From Inia geoffrensis (lineage: Eukaryota > Chordata > Mammalia > Artiodactyla > Iniidae), in NCBI GenBank assembly GCA_036417435.1, contig CM070904.1, forward strand, positions 20,318,835 to 20,382,834: 64,000 bases of DNA, read 5' to 3'. The notes under the pieces were generated by a model. It saw nothing but the letters and a program-made list of their open reading frames with translations, did no database searches and was not told where the DNA came from. The translations under genes and the position numbers were made by a program. This document shows, one piece after another, positions 34,141 through 46,582 of this stretch. Each line of letters opens with the position of its first letter. The stretch's first letter is position 1.

Positions 34141-34802
34141 GTATTATCAAAAAGGCAAAAAGTAACAAGTGTTGGCAAGGATGTGGAGAAAAGGGAACCC
34201 TTGTGCACTGGTGGTTGGACAAAAATTGGCGCAGCCAGTATGGAAAACAATATGGAGATTCCTCAAAAAATTAAAAATAGAACTACCATATGATCTAGCG
34301 ATCCTGCTTCTAGGTATATATCAAAGGAAACAAAATCACTGTATCAAAGAGATGTCTATACTCCCATGTTCAGTGCAGCATTATTCATAATAGCCAGAAT
34401 ATAGAAATAACCTAAGTAAGGAATCTAAAAAAGTTAAACTCATAAAAGCAGAGAATAGAATGGTGGTATCTAGGGACTAAGGGGATGAGGGAAACAGGGA
34501 CATGTTGATCAAAGGGTACCAAGGTTCAGTTGCAGGATGAATAGGCTCTGGAGATCTAATGTACAGCATGGTGACTATAATTAGTAATACTATATTGTGT
34601 ACTTGAAATTTGTTAAGAGAGTTGATCTTGAGTGTCTCACCAAACACACACAGAAAAACATAACTATATGAGGTGATGTATATGCTAATTAGCTTGACTG
34701 TGGTACTCATTTTACAATGTATATTGTATATCAAAACATCACATTGTATGCTTTAAAATATGTCATGTTTTACTTGTCAAGTATACCTCAATAAAGCTGA
34801 AG
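34141..34802 (+). mobile_element. Old L1 fragment, right part of a split copy
   Basis: 'tattatcaaaaaggcaaaaa', 'gttggcaaggatgtggagaa', 'ccatatgatctagcgatcct' and the old-type 3'UTR 'gaatggtggtatctagggac', 'agcatggtgactataattag', 'cctcaataaagctga'. Continues the copy begun at 32590. Confidence 0.88.
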
Positions 34803-34899
34803 AAAATATGTAAAAATCAAAATACAAAAATGGAATAGTATTCATAAAAGGAATGAGAAATCGTGATACAAGGTCAGGCAAATAAAAAACACAAATAAG

Positions 34900-35600
34900 T
34901 GGGTGTGAAAAAGGATTATAAATCTAGAAAAGAAAACCACGGTCTGAAATAAAATGCCATAACCAAGATAAAGCCTAACAAGACAATCAAAGAGAGAATT
35001 AATGAATTAAAAAATTGTACTAATGAATTCACTTAAAATGAAACACAAAGGAAAAGATGGAGTTAAGAAAATTCGATTGAAAGGTTGTAAAATGCATCTA
35101 AGGAATTCCAAAAAAAAAAAAAAGGAAAAGAAAAGAAGATAGCATAGAAGAAATATTCTGAGAAATAATGGCTAAAAAGTTTCCAAAACTGAAGAATATG
35201 TATTTTTATAATTGAAAGTACAGTATAAATAAAAATAAATTCTTTTCAACATGTATAATATTAACACTATACAAACATCAGGCTAATGAGAAATTCCTAA
35301 TACTTACCAGAGATAATTTCAAAATGACATACAAATGAAAGTCTGTTAGAATAGATAGACTGCCAACATATTTCTAGTTGGCAAAAATAAATGCCCAAAC
35401 ACAAGAGAATAATGTCTTCAAAGTGTTGAGGGGAAGTAACTGTGAACCTAGAATTCCAAATTGAGCTAAAATACAACCCCAGAATGAGAACAAGATAAAA
35501 TACTCTTTAGACCTACCAAAACGAAAATGCTTACCTTCCCCAGACACTCACTGAAAAAGCACTGAAGGATATTCTGAAGATAAAATGTATGAGTTTTTTC
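34900..35600 (+). mobile_element. Old L1 ORF1-like / HAL1-like relic
   Basis: 'aagtgttgaggggaagtaac', 'ctagaattccaaattgagct', 'cagacactcactgaaaaagc' and 'actgaaggatattctgaaga' follow the end of an L1 ORF1 (tyrosine/glutamine-rich C-terminal region) in old L1 or the half-L1 family HAL1. Too decayed to read as protein. Confidence 0.6.
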
Positions 35601-37269
35601 TTATAATCTTTTTTTAACTTTGTTATAGCTTTTAATTACAAAGATGTAATAATAGAGCAAATTTAACAATCAAGTTACTTTCTTAAAAAGAGAAAAGGGA
35701 ATTTAACTGAAATGGAGAATTATGTAAATGAGGACAAAAGATGAGAGCAACAGCTAATTTGAGAAAATAGGCTAATTTAACAATAGAAATTAATTCAGAG
35801 ATGATCACAATAAAAATTTTAAATAAGCTTTATGCAATATATGCTAATTGTGTCATGGTCCTTCAAACTATTAATATCCTCATGCATCCTGGAGAAAAAT
35901 CCTTGCCAAGATTATTTAAAGAAACTTTCCTGACTGTACATCTAATATGTAGACTGGAAGTAGAGAAAGCATCATTAAGTATCTTTATCTTTAATACCTG
36001 GCTTAGTACTCAGCAAATAGTAGGTAGTAGATAACTTTCTGTTGAATGAACATTTGCAGAAAACAAGAAAAAGAGCAGTAACAAAAGACTAGTATCAACT
36101 CTGCTTTGTAACTGATGCTGACTGATTAAGAAGCAAAAGAAATTATTTTAAAAAGTTATTGGGTGACTCACAAAATGGTTGGGAGGGCTGGGAACTGGAC
36201 TCAAGGCTAAACTGCCAGAAACAAACCCCCAAATCACACCACAGACCTCGGCTGATGAAGGAGCCACTGATGTTCCCTCCAAACCCAGCTCTCCCTGCAC
36301 CCCCTACTAAAAGCTCAATGTTCCTGCCATCACTCGTTTAAAAAAATGGAAAACTTTGCACAGGAATGGTTGGTATGTGTTACTCACTTCAGGAATGATT
36401 TCTCTCACATAGTAGACCTGGTTGGCAGAGCTCAAGTCATAGGCCTGCATCCTAGCTGCAAAGGAGGCTGGAAATTTGAATCCTGGATTCAGTGTCCAGG
36501 AGGAGATGGTCATAGTGTGGGAATGTCCCCAAACATAAAAAAGCTGTTTGTGAGATAACAAGCAGTCACAGACATAACAGATGTCTACATCTGTTAACAG
36601 ATGTAGATAACAGATGTCTATGACAATATACTTACAAAAATGGGAAAACATGCTATAATAAAATTCTCCACCTACAGCTATGGAGCAAGTATCGTTTAAT
36701 GCCATTAAGCATTCTTCCACAGTGCCATTTTTGAGTACTGACAGCATCCCATTCATTGGATGTACTGTCACGTATTTTAGCCATCCCTTTTTATTAAACA
36801 TATGGGTGGTTTCCAAATTTTTGTTACAGTTGCTTAACTTTGTGAAAAACCATGATCTTCTGCTTCAGGTGAAGTTATGGCTTTAGAGATATTGTTAAAT
36901 GTCCTCCACCACTTCCCTTTCATTCCACACCATCTAGTTTTACCACTTGCTTACTACTGTCTCCAACTAACAAGCTTCAGAACATGCTGCCATGCTTGGG
37001 AGCTCTAACTCCCGTTCACAGGTCTCATTTCCTTCCTGTTCACTACCATAACCAGGGGTGAAGACAACCTTCACATGGATTTCCTGGGCATCTTTTATGA
37101 TGTGATTTTCATCCTGTCACCATTTTAACAGTCCACTTGGATAGCCATGTGTTATGTTCTTATCTTCTTTCTCAAAGTGCTTGACCTCTGGAAACTATAA
37201 CTCCCAGTTATTCCCTTTAGGACAAAACCTCGAGGCTGTCTAGTTCTGGCTGCAGTATTGGCATAAATA
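35601..37269. other. Mostly unique sequence
   Basis: Possible small old L1 piece at 36700-36850 ('attaaacatatgggtggttt'). A palindromic mini-repeat lies at 36575-36620. The 169-codon minus frame 36307-36816 has no recognisable domain. No gene recognised. Confidence 0.4.
36575..36622. repeat. Palindromic AACAGATGT mini-repeat
   Basis: 'aacagatg' occurs three times (36576, 36596, 36609) and once inverted ('catctgtt', 36588-36595); the centre 'catctgttaacagatg' is a perfect 16-base palindrome. Confidence 0.9.
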
Positions 37270-37511
37270 AAATCAGGGGTTTTGAAGCTATTCAGATCTG
37301 GTGTTACAATATTGTATATGTAAGTTCGTTTCTTTGAGTCTCAACTTTGCTTATTTATAAAATGGAAATCACCACACTACCACACCATAGGTAGGATCAC
37401 AATGCTATTTACATCATAAGGTTACATTAGGGATTCAGTGAGATAACTCATACGATGTACTTAGCAGAGTACCAAGCACACAGTAAAGTGTTCAAGAAGT
37501 GTCAGCTATTA
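37270..37511 (+). repeat. MIR SINE fragment
   Basis: 'agtctcaactttgcttattt', 'ataaaatggaaatcaccaca', 'gggattcagtgagataactc', 'gtaccaagcacacagtaaag' and 'gtgtcagctatta' follow the MIR 3' half. Confidence 0.8.
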
Positions 37512-37689
37512 CAACAAGGTCCTACTGTATAGCACAGGGAACTGTACTCAGTATATTGTAATAACCTATAATGGGAAAGAATATATATATATATACATAC
37601 ATACACACACATATAAAACTGAATCACTTTGTTGTACAACTGAAACTAACACAACGTTGTAAATCAACTCTACGTCAACCAAAAGATAT
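37512..37689 (+). mobile_element. L1 insertion, strongly 5'-truncated (3'UTR only)
   Basis: 'caacaaggtcctactgtata', 'gcacagggaactgtactcag', 'ctgaatcactttgttgtaca' and 'gttgtaaatcaactctacgt'. Target duplication 'gtcagctatta' (37501-37511) against 'gtcggctatta' (37690-37700) at the end of a MIR. A small (TA)/(CA) array lies inside at 37581-37614. Confidence 0.92.
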
Positions 37690-37700
37690 GTCGGCTATTA

Positions 37701-38429
37701 GCCAGGTAAAATTGCCTTTTTTGTAGGTCCCTGGAAGTTTCACATCTAATATTATTATTTGAACCCATTAGTATCACTGTTAACTTCCAGAAATGAACTT
37801 TCATCGGCGCCGAAACCTCTAGTCTTTTGACCATCATCATTCTCCAGGCCATCAGCCCTCTCCCATCTTCATTTCCTCTGCATCCATCCTAGACCCCAGG
37901 ATCTGCTTCATATGCTCCCTCATGAAGACAGATTTCTTATCTCCCTGAAAACAATCAACATTTGTTTTTCCCTCTGCATGCTCACAGCTTGTTCTCCTCT
38001 TGAGTTCTTCACTCAGGCTTCCACGGGAGTGGAGACTCGTGAATAAATGACAGGTGTTTACATGCCTGTCCTTCCCACGATTATTTACCCTCTAGGACCA
38101 GGGCCATGGCTCACGTGTCTAGTTATCCCCAGTCCCAGGGCTGAATGTCTGGGACAAGCTCAAGTTGTTTGAAATGAAATTAAACTCCTGAAGCAATGGA
38201 TTTCTTTGCAAATAACTCATGCTGCTTCACGTGTACTGAGAAATAGCTGGTGATCTGTATCTTAACAGCTTTAATTTGTATCTCAAATTCAACATTACCA
38301 TGTCTGGAAACCGTAACTCAACCAGAGAACAGCTGAGATTCTGTTCCTCTTATATATTATCTTTGGTTACCTCAGATTACTTATTTGGGAAAAAATAACT
38401 CCCTTTCTCATAATCCTATGAAATATTCT
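37701..38429. other. Unique sequence
   Basis: No gene or repeat recognised. Confidence 0.45.
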
Positions 38430-39320
38430 TTCAGAATATCCCTTTTTTATTAAAATGTATGTAAACAAATATACAGGTATATATACATACACACACAGGT
38501 AGATCTTCCTCCAAAGTAAAACATGAATACATTCTCAAAGTAAACATTTAAAATTATATAGAGACCGATATGGAAAACAGCAAAAGTTTCTTCTTCATGC
38601 ACTCTTTTTTTTTTTTTTTTTTTTAAATTTTATTTATTTATAGCTGTGTTGGGTCTTCATTTCTGTGCGAGGGCTTTCTCTAGTTGCAGCAACTGGGGGC
38701 CACTCTTCATCATGGTGCATGGGCCTCTCACTATCGCGGCCTCTCCCGTTGCGGAGCACAGGCTCCAGACGCACATGCTCAGTAATTGTGGCTCACGGGC
38801 CCAGCTGCTCCGCGGCATGTGGGACCCTCCCAGACCAGGGCTTGAACCCGTGTCCCCTGCATTGGCAGGCAGACTCTCAACCACTGCGCCACCAGGGAAG
38901 CCCTTCATGCACTCTTAATTATATCCTCTCAATTAGGGGAAAAAAACAATGATTTGTTCTCTTTATAAAACATTTCAGTCCATTTACATACTTATATGTA
39001 CATGTTTATAGATAAGATTTTTGAAACAGAAATGGTACCCTACTTTACATATTTTTGACAACTTGATTTGTTTTCATTTAATATTATGTCTAAGAGGTAA
39101 TACGATGTGAGGGTACAAATAGCTCTCCTTTGTTCTTTTAATGCTATATGAGCTCTGCAGTGTGACTAGAGCATTGTTTCACCCTTCCTCTACTGATGGA
39201 GATTTAGACTGAGAATAACGATCACTATTACAAGTGGTGCTACAGTGTTCACCCTTGCACACACCACTTCACGCACATATATGAAATGTTTTCTAGGATA
39301 AATGGCTACAGGTCCCCTCT
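38430..39320 (-). mobile_element. Old L1M 3' fragment, split by a SINE
   Basis: Reverse, highly diverged L1 3'UTR-like sequence on both sides of the SINE: 'tacttatatgtacatgttta', 'caacttgatttgttttcatt', 'cctctactgatggagattta', 'ctaggataaatggctacagg'. Confidence 0.6.
38607..38902 (-). mobile_element. CHR-type SINE, hybrid between short and long form
   Basis: Read on the minus strand the first 200 bases are short-form ('ctgggcccgtgagccacaat', 'caacgggagaggccgcgata', 'gtgagaggcccatgcacc'), and then it continues into the long-form 3' end ('ctgcaactagagaaagccct', 'aaatgaagacccaacacagc', TAAATA tail), which other short copies here lack. A perfect 14-base target duplication is at 38593-38606 and 38903-38916, so it is one insertion. 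Confidence 0.95.
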
Positions 39321-41999
39321 ACTTTTGAATACACCCAAATTTCTATTAATCTAAACCACTAACTCCTTCCTGCTCTGTCCCAATGGTTGCTCACAATTTT
39401 TGATTCAGAAAGGCAGAGAATGATGCCTTACATTTCCCAGAAATGTAACTATCAGCCTCAAAATCAAATTCACATCTCCCTTAAAGTGTCCCCTGCCTGT
39501 ACAATAATTCACTTTCAAGTCATTCTTTGTCATTAACCCAGAACTCCTGTGTCCTCATTCTTCAGTGCTCTGCTAACCATGACCTCCCCATAAGCATAAT
39601 TCTCGATAATTCTGGAAGTCTGATTAAGGAAGGCAGAACTCCTTTGGAACCCTGGGCAACAAGGGCTTATGCAAAGTCCTGATCAGGTTTCGGGAAGGAC
39701 ACTTCCCCCACCCCATCCCCCTCAAAAAAAAGAATAGAGAGACATGGAACCAAATATGAAGGTAGCTGGTGTGGAGAATTTGAGGCTAAACTCAGTTTTT
39801 CTTCATTATCTGTTACAGAATATTAAACTTTTTGCTTAAGCTATTCTTGGCAAAACTTTGCTTGTTCTTGTTTGAAGTTGATGTGCCAGGAGATACAGAA
39901 ATAGCCAAGTTGGGCTGCCGAATTCGCAAGGTGGTTCCCAGAGTGGGACACTGTACCCAGAGCTGCTTTATCAAGGAAACTGACACACTTAGCTCTCCAC
40001 TTCCCTCTGCCTGCGATCAGCACAGATTTAATTAGCTGGAGGCAAGGCAGAGAGTGAAGGTGGTGACGGAAACTGTAAAGCAGGTATAGTCTCTAGAAAT
40101 ATGTGTTTCTGTTTCAGTTGATCAGCATCATGGAACAGCGTATGATGGGTTGCATGGCTGCCTGCAGGTCTTCTGCTCCACAAGGGCAGGCTTCAAGTCC
40201 AATCAGCTTCAGTCACTACCACACTGAACACCTCTACGCGTGACCTGCTCACCCTGAGAACCTGCACTGTGTAATGCTTCCATGAGCTCTCACTAAGCAA
40301 GCATCTAAGAAACAAAACTGAAACATTTTGAGTCATATGTGAGAATTCTGTATCCTTACAAGAACATAGGGTGATAGGGGTAGGAAGTGAGAGGCAGAAT
40401 TCAATGGTCCAAACATTTATCTTTGAAAAGATTTATAATGGCTTAAGCATAACCCCAATGATATTGGAGAAAATGACACAGAAACATCTCCATCAAGAAG
40501 AAAGTACTTTTGATTTTAGTAGAAAAGAAGATGAATGCCACTAGTTAAAACGCCCTGGAGTTATTTGAATTTTTGATATAGTGCCTTCTAAGTTCAATAA
40601 GCTTAATTTGGAAATTAAGCTAATGAAATATGGAATGGATGAAACGTATGAAATAACATTCTGTTTTTGTCTAATGCAAATGGCAAAAACAGAAACCCTG
40701 AAACTCAAATGCATGTGCTCATATGCATATATGCACACGCGTACACACACACACAGCGTATTTTACCATGCTCACCCGGCCAGTTCAGATGTTCTGATGC
40801 AAATACATTCAAGAGAAAGCCAATAGCAAAAAAAAAAAAAAAAAAAAAGAAAGGAAAAGAAAAGGAAAAAGAAAGTTTCCCACTGAGGAGAATCTAAGTG
40901 AAAAGAGATTTGCAGAAAGGACAAGTAGAGAGACACAGGGGACTCATCACCTCCAAGAGATTATACATTTTCAAAACAGTAGAAGAGGCTTCAAAGGAGT
41001 ACTCAGAGGGGTACAATTTATCAGTTTTTCCACAATGACTATCTCTGTAGAACTTCCCTCCGGCACTCCTCAGCTCTGTATGATAAACATGCTTCCCCAC
41101 GCAATTATGTTCCACTCACCAAGTACAGCTTGTACGATACCATTTCCAGTGATATCACAGACGTGTGCTTTGGCATAAGGGCATGGTTGCTGTCTTGAAT
41201 GTAGCACATTCAATGGGGCTTTAGAAGGGGAAAGGGCAGTGTCCGATGATTAATCCCACCCCCTTCCCACTCACACTTCCAGCCCTGTGTCTAAAATGTG
41301 CCTGTTCACAGAACCAGGAAGCTCAAAAAAATATACACCTCAGTGTAAAGCCATTTCAGGCAGATGAAACCCCCTGAAAGAGACAAAGAGTGCTCCTATT
41401 AATTCTGAAGCCTTATCTGTGCATTACGCCAGCCTCGAATGCTTGAGTCCAGGAAAAAGAGAAATTCTTTGTTCAGTGCTTCAAAAGATAGGAGAAGGGG
41501 GTGAGGAAGGAGACAAGGTCGGGGCAGAAAAGAGAGGAAGGAATGCTCTTTGTACAAAGCAAGAACCTTTTCTTATCGGTCCAACCATCAGTCTTTAGTT
41601 TTCTGAACATTGTTCCTATACGGTCAAATTGTGCCAGGTACGATGTGGGCCAGAATCCGTGGTTTAGAAAGTTTTCCTGTTGCCAGGGAAACGAGATTCA
41701 CATACATTAAAGTATTAGGGAAGAGGACACTGGTTTTCTGTTTCTTTCTTTATTCCCAATCTCATTCCCCCACAAGGATCTGTGATTACTTACAAAAATA
41801 TACACAAAACGAAAATGATAAAACAAATAATTGAGGAAGGAAAGCCAAAGGGAAGATACAAGTAGAAAAATAATAAAACCAAGGTTAAGATTAAAGAAAT
41901 ATATAATATACTGTCCAGGCTAGAGGGGATCTATATACGTGGCTTAAAGTTTTGAGAACCTCTAGCACAGGCAGTAAGTCACACAAGATACTTTACTAT
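39321..41999. other. Mostly unique sequence
   Basis: Contains a short CA array (40731-40757) and an A-rich AAAAG tract (40828-40876). Frames up to 81 codons have no domain or exon signals. No gene recognised. Confidence 0.45.
40828..40876. repeat. A-rich (AAAAG)n tract
   Basis: Twenty A followed by GAAAGG/GAAAAG units. Confidence 0.9.
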
Positions 42000-42009
42000 A
42001 TACAGAGCT

Positions 42010-42205
42010 GACGTTGACAGGGCAACGATTGCCAAGCCTCGCTGACCAATGATACCACCTGGGAAGATTTTCGGAAATTCAGTAATGAACCAGAATCCCT
42101 AGGGAAGGCAAAGAGGGAGAGGATGCTGGGAATCTGCATTTTTAAAACCTCCCTGAAGTAATTATGATGTCATCAGCCCTCAGGCTGGGAACCCCAGCTG
42201 TAGGG
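42010..42205. repeat. MER5-like DNA transposon fragment
   Basis: 'tgataccacctgggaagatt', 'accagaatccctagggaagg', 'ctgggaatctgcatttttaa' and 'ggctgggaaccccagctg' match the hAT-Charlie MER5/MER20-like layout. Confidence 0.6.
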
Positions 42206-42238
42206 ATTTAGAAACAGAAAAGAAAAAAAAATTCCTCA

Positions 42239-42520
42239 GGACTTCCCTGGTGGTCCAGTGGCTAAGACCCCGCACTCCCAATGCATAGCATCTGGGTTCG
42301 ATCCCTGGTCAGGGAACTAGATCCCCCATGCATGCCGCGACTAAGAGTTCACATGCCACAACTAAGGAGCCGGCAAGCCGCAACTAAGGAACCCACCTCC
42401 TGCAACTAAGGAGCTGGAGAGGCACAACTAAGGAGCCCACGAGCCACAACGAAGGAGCCCGTGAGCTGTAACTAACACCCAGCACAACCAAATAAATAAA
42501 TATTGAAAAGAAAAAGAAAA
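42239..42520 (+). mobile_element. tRNA-derived SINE with tandem 'caactaaggagcc' body
   Basis: Head 'ggacttccctggtggtccag', B box 'ggttcgatccc', then six diverged units of about 21 bases around 'caactaaggagccc', ending in AAATAAATA. This body type differs from the CHR long and short forms and resembles the SINE2 type known from ruminants. Flanked by imperfect A-rich duplication ending TCCTC. Confidence 0.9.
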
Positions 42521-42857
42521 AAAAATCCTCCAAAAATCACATTGCAAGAATTATGGAGGATGTAGAACTCAAGCTAAGCCTATAAGTTTGAATGGAGTTT
42601 AAAGAAGTGGAGATTCTAAGAAGACCTTCCAAGCAGAGGTAAAGGCAAGAGCCAAATCACAGAGGTAGGAGGGAGCCTGATGCCATGGAGGGGAGAGCAC
42701 CACCCCTATCACCCTGGAGTAAGTGTGAGGGGGCCCTAGGACACTATTTAATTTATTCCTTAATCCATTCAATTTAAATCAAGTCACAAAGGAATTAAAG
42801 AGGCTACATACACAACAAATACAAAAACTTAGAGTGAAAATATGTACATTAATTATT
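42521..42857. other. Unique sequence
   Basis: No gene or repeat recognised. Confidence 0.4.
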
Positions 42858-43383
42858 GCTGTGTAACAAATTGAGTGGCTTAAAAATAATACACATTTAT
42901 TACCTCACAGCTTCCATGGCTCAGGAATCTGAGAACAGCTTATCTGGGGCCTCTGTTCTGGTCTCACGAGGTAAACAGGTCTGAGGTCTCGCCTGAGGTC
43001 TCACCTGAGGCTTGGTGTCTCCTGAGCTCGTGTGGCTGTGAGCAGAATTCATTTCCTTGCATCTCTACAACTCATGGTGACTTGCTTTTTCAAGGTCAGC
43101 AGGAGAATCTCTGAGCCTTCAAATCTCTGTTCTCTAGACTTCAAGGGACTTGTCTGATTAGGTCAGGCCCATCCAAGAAAATCTCCTTTTTTATTAACCC
43201 AAAGTAAACTGATTAGGGACTTTAATTATGTTTGCAAAAGTCTCCCCACCTTTACCATACAACGTAACCTAATCATAATCTCAGGCTCTGCCCACACTCC
43301 AGAGAGAGGGAATTATACACCACGTGCATATATAAGAGAGGGCTGATCTCTCGGGGTCCATCTTAGGATTCTGTCTACCACAA
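42858..43383 (-). mobile_element. MaLR MLT1-type solo LTR
   Basis: On the minus strand the LTR start 'gtggtagacagaatcctaag' is at 43383 and its end ('gccactcaatttgttacaca', 'gcaataatta') at 42858. The AATAAA signal and the 'GTTTTAAGCCACT' end zone are recognisable ('taaaaataatacacatttat' on plus). Complete LTR length (about 525), no internal region. Confidence 0.85.
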
Positions 43384-44689
43384 AGTACAAAGATGAGAGA
43401 AAGGAAAACTGAAAATATGCAGGATATGAGCCAACAGAGCACTTGTATTTAAATATGTAATTCTGGTTCTGAGCTTCCTGGCAGTTGCAGTGAAAAGGAG
43501 ACATGATCAGACTTCTTAGTACTCTCTGATCAGGTCCTAGTACCAACTTATAGAAGATATTTCTCATATCTGTACACAGGAATCATGAAATGACAAGCAT
43601 CAAAGTAAGGTGAAAGAAATAAGATAGAGTTAGATGAAATCTGATCCAAAATAACTCTGTCAAGTAGGGGATGCATTTGCCCCTCCCCAACAACTTGCCC
43701 CCATTCTGTGGAGAATTGGTAGTGATGGGAACAGGGTTCAATGAGGTGTTTGCTCAATACGAGCTAACACGGGTTGGTGATTGGGGAACCCATAACAGAG
43801 ATTAACCATAGAAAGGCACTATGAGTTTTCCAGGGGAAGTGAGGATACTGAAGTACAAACAAACAGAAGTTAGAAATCAGAGGGATCCAATGTGTGGAAG
43901 AGATTGGAGCAGAAGTTTGAGCCCTACATAGTCTCCAATGAGTCTTGCAGAAATGTGGCTTTGTCTTGTGCCCTGGGGTCTGTTACCTCGCCACAGACCC
44001 TGTGGAACAGCTTTCCTCTAGGGCATCTTTCAGGTATCCTTTGATCTCAGACTGAGCTGATCAAATGCCTCTGCTTTGCTTTGTATTTCTCGTAATTGGT
44101 TCTATGCAATCAGCACAGTGAACCGCGTCAACCTGTGTTCCATTCACACTCTAAAATACACGTCTAGCTGCATGAAAACTACTCTTCCTCCTTCTACCTA
44201 CTAATATATTATCTCTTTTTATGACCCCCTCAATTCTACCACTTCGTGCTCAGGTCCATGTACCTGTCTCCCTTCCTTGAATGGCCTCTGCCCTCATTCA
44301 CAGTCAGCATTGACTGTGTAATCACTCCTGTTTACTCACATCTGGTCTCCTACCATCTGACCACCATGGAAATGGTTGCTTTTAACTTCTTGCATCTTTG
44401 TTTCCATAGAGCTTATTAATTTAGATCTACAAAGTCCATAGATGGAAGAGGCCTTGGAATCCTTCAGCTCACCTTCTTTCTCAATAAAGACCATCCCATC
44501 ACTGTCTGAGCACCTCAGGAGGCAAGGAACTATTTCATATGGCTCCAATTTCAGCCTGTGAATTTCCAGATGATCAAAAGTTCTGCCTAACATTAGGCCA
44601 CAACTGTTTCTCTTTAACCTCTACCCTAAGTAGTAGTGGAAGTTAAGTAGTATTCTCTCGAGTAAATTCAAACACCACCTTTACCGTCA
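43384..44689. other. Mostly unique sequence
   Basis: 44430-44640 resembles a very old interspersed repeat ('aactatttcatatggctcca', 'gttctgcctaac') interrupted by the L1 at 44690, but I cannot name it. No gene recognised. Confidence 0.4.
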
Positions 44690-45268
44690 CATATTGTTAG
44701 TGGAAATAAAAACTGGGGCAACCACCTTGGAAAAGTATTCAGCAGTATCTCCTAGATTCCCTGTGATGCAGCAATCTCACACACATACACACTCAGATAT
44801 GTGTGTGTTTGTTCACCAAGGGATATGTGTGTACTAGAATATTCATAGCAGCACTATTTGTCATGGTCCCAAACTGAAAGCTATCCAAATACACCACCAA
44901 CAGTAGAGAGACTATATTATGATACAGCCACACAATGGAATACTATACAGCAATAAGCATGAAAACTCTACCACTAACCACAGCAATGTGGATGAATCAC
45001 ACAAATACAATTTGAATGAAAGAAAATGATACATACTGGTGATTCCATTTATATAAAGTGCAAAAACAGGCAAGATTAATCTATGCTCCTGGAAGTTCTC
45101 ATGATGATTCCCTGAGAGGTGTGATTAAAAGGGAACTTAAGGAGGGTGCTGGTGATATTCCTTGGTCTGAAAGCTGATAATACAGGTGTATTCACTTTGT
45201 AAACATGTGTCAAGCTGTATACTTATGTGTATTTATCTGCATGTATATTATACCTCAAAAAAAGTTTT
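44690..45268 (+). mobile_element. Old L1M 3' fragment
   Basis: 'agaatattcatagcagcact', 'aatggaatactatacagcaa', 'gtgattccatttatataaag', 'gtcaagctgtatacttatgt' and 'attatacctcaaaaaaagtt'. Confidence 0.88.
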
Positions 45269-46449
45269 AAACTCCTCTTTCTCCTCCAAATCACCTGAAT
45301 AAACCAAATTTCTTTAGCCATTTCGTATAGATATAGGTTGTAGAAGGGTCAAGATCCCGGTCAATTTATAAAACCGTTTAGTCTGGCAAAGCTTTGATCA
45401 TTCATTTGGAATTCAATCATATTGATTGGTTTATAGTATTCTTTGAATGTCCCCTGTGAGATTAACTCCTTTTCTCCAATATGTTGTGAACCCCATAAAC
45501 ACAAATATTTCTCCCTTTTGATTTTCTAGTAGCACATATATTCAGAATCCATCGTATGCTCAGAAAATACTTTTTCCCTCCTCTTCCTCAGCAAGTACAG
45601 ATAAAACAGATCAAATTTACATGGGGTCTATTTGATTAAACAATCTAAGTATTTTCTTCCTTTTTGCCCCCAATGAAAGGCTTAATACTACTTCATCCAG
45701 TGAAGCCAATGATCTGTCTCTTCCCTCAAGTTGATCTAAGAATTGACCTTTGCCCTGATTTATGAGCCCTTTTCAGATGTTTCCACATGGTGAGGTGGGG
45801 ACAATCATTAGGCAGACCCCTCTAAAATACTGATTCAGTATTTACTTCCATTCCTCTTGTCTTCATCAACGGTCAATTGACTTCATGTCTGAACCCCTTC
45901 GTTATAGTTTTTTCCTCTCAGGGAAAAAACATACTACTTTGGACACTGAGAAAGAAGCATTCTTATCCATGTAAAGTTCGTGGCATCCTCCTTCCTGATG
46001 GGCTAAGTAGAAGGTGAGATAAATGAGCCCTAGAACACAGGCCACATCTCTGATGCAAAGAAAGAATCCTGGGTTCTCAATAATGGAATGAAAATAATGC
46101 CTTTGATGTAGATAAGACTTCTGGCTGATAACCTATCTTCCCAGAGCAAATACTGCCAAGGAAATCTGGAGACATTCACATCATGAATGTTGGTTTTCCT
46201 CTCTGCTTGCAAACTCATTTGCACGCTTGGCACCTGGCATGCTCGACTGCCGGACGAGGTTTGCGGAATTTTCTTCTCCCACTTTGCACAATTTTTTCCA
46301 AGGGAATATTTATGGGCATCAGTCACTTCCCTGGACAAATGCTAAAGAGAGAGGCCAGTCTCCTAACCACGTTCATATTCCCATCACCTGGCTGCCTGTA
46401 TAACCCATGGTTCAGTCTATAGAAGCACAGCTTGTCCCAGCCCAGGTCT
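45269..46449. other. Unique sequence
   Basis: No gene or clear repeat; frames at 46030-46422 overlap on opposite strands. Confidence 0.45.
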
Positions 46450-46582
46450 GGTAGGTAGATAAGTAGGTAGGTAGATAGACAGATAGGGAGATGGATGAGA
46501 GAAGGAGAGAGACGGATAACAGAGAGAGGGAGGGGAGAGAGAGAAAGAGAGGATAGGTGATAGATAGACAGATAAAGAAAAG
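46450..46582. repeat. (GTAG/GATA)n and GA-rich compound repeat
   Basis: GTAG and GATA units, then a GAGAGA block, then GATA units again. Confidence 0.9.

Noticed and set aside
36307..36816. 169-codon open frame on the minus strand
   Set aside because: No recognisable domain, crosses the palindromic mini-repeat, and AT-rich composition makes it unconvincing.
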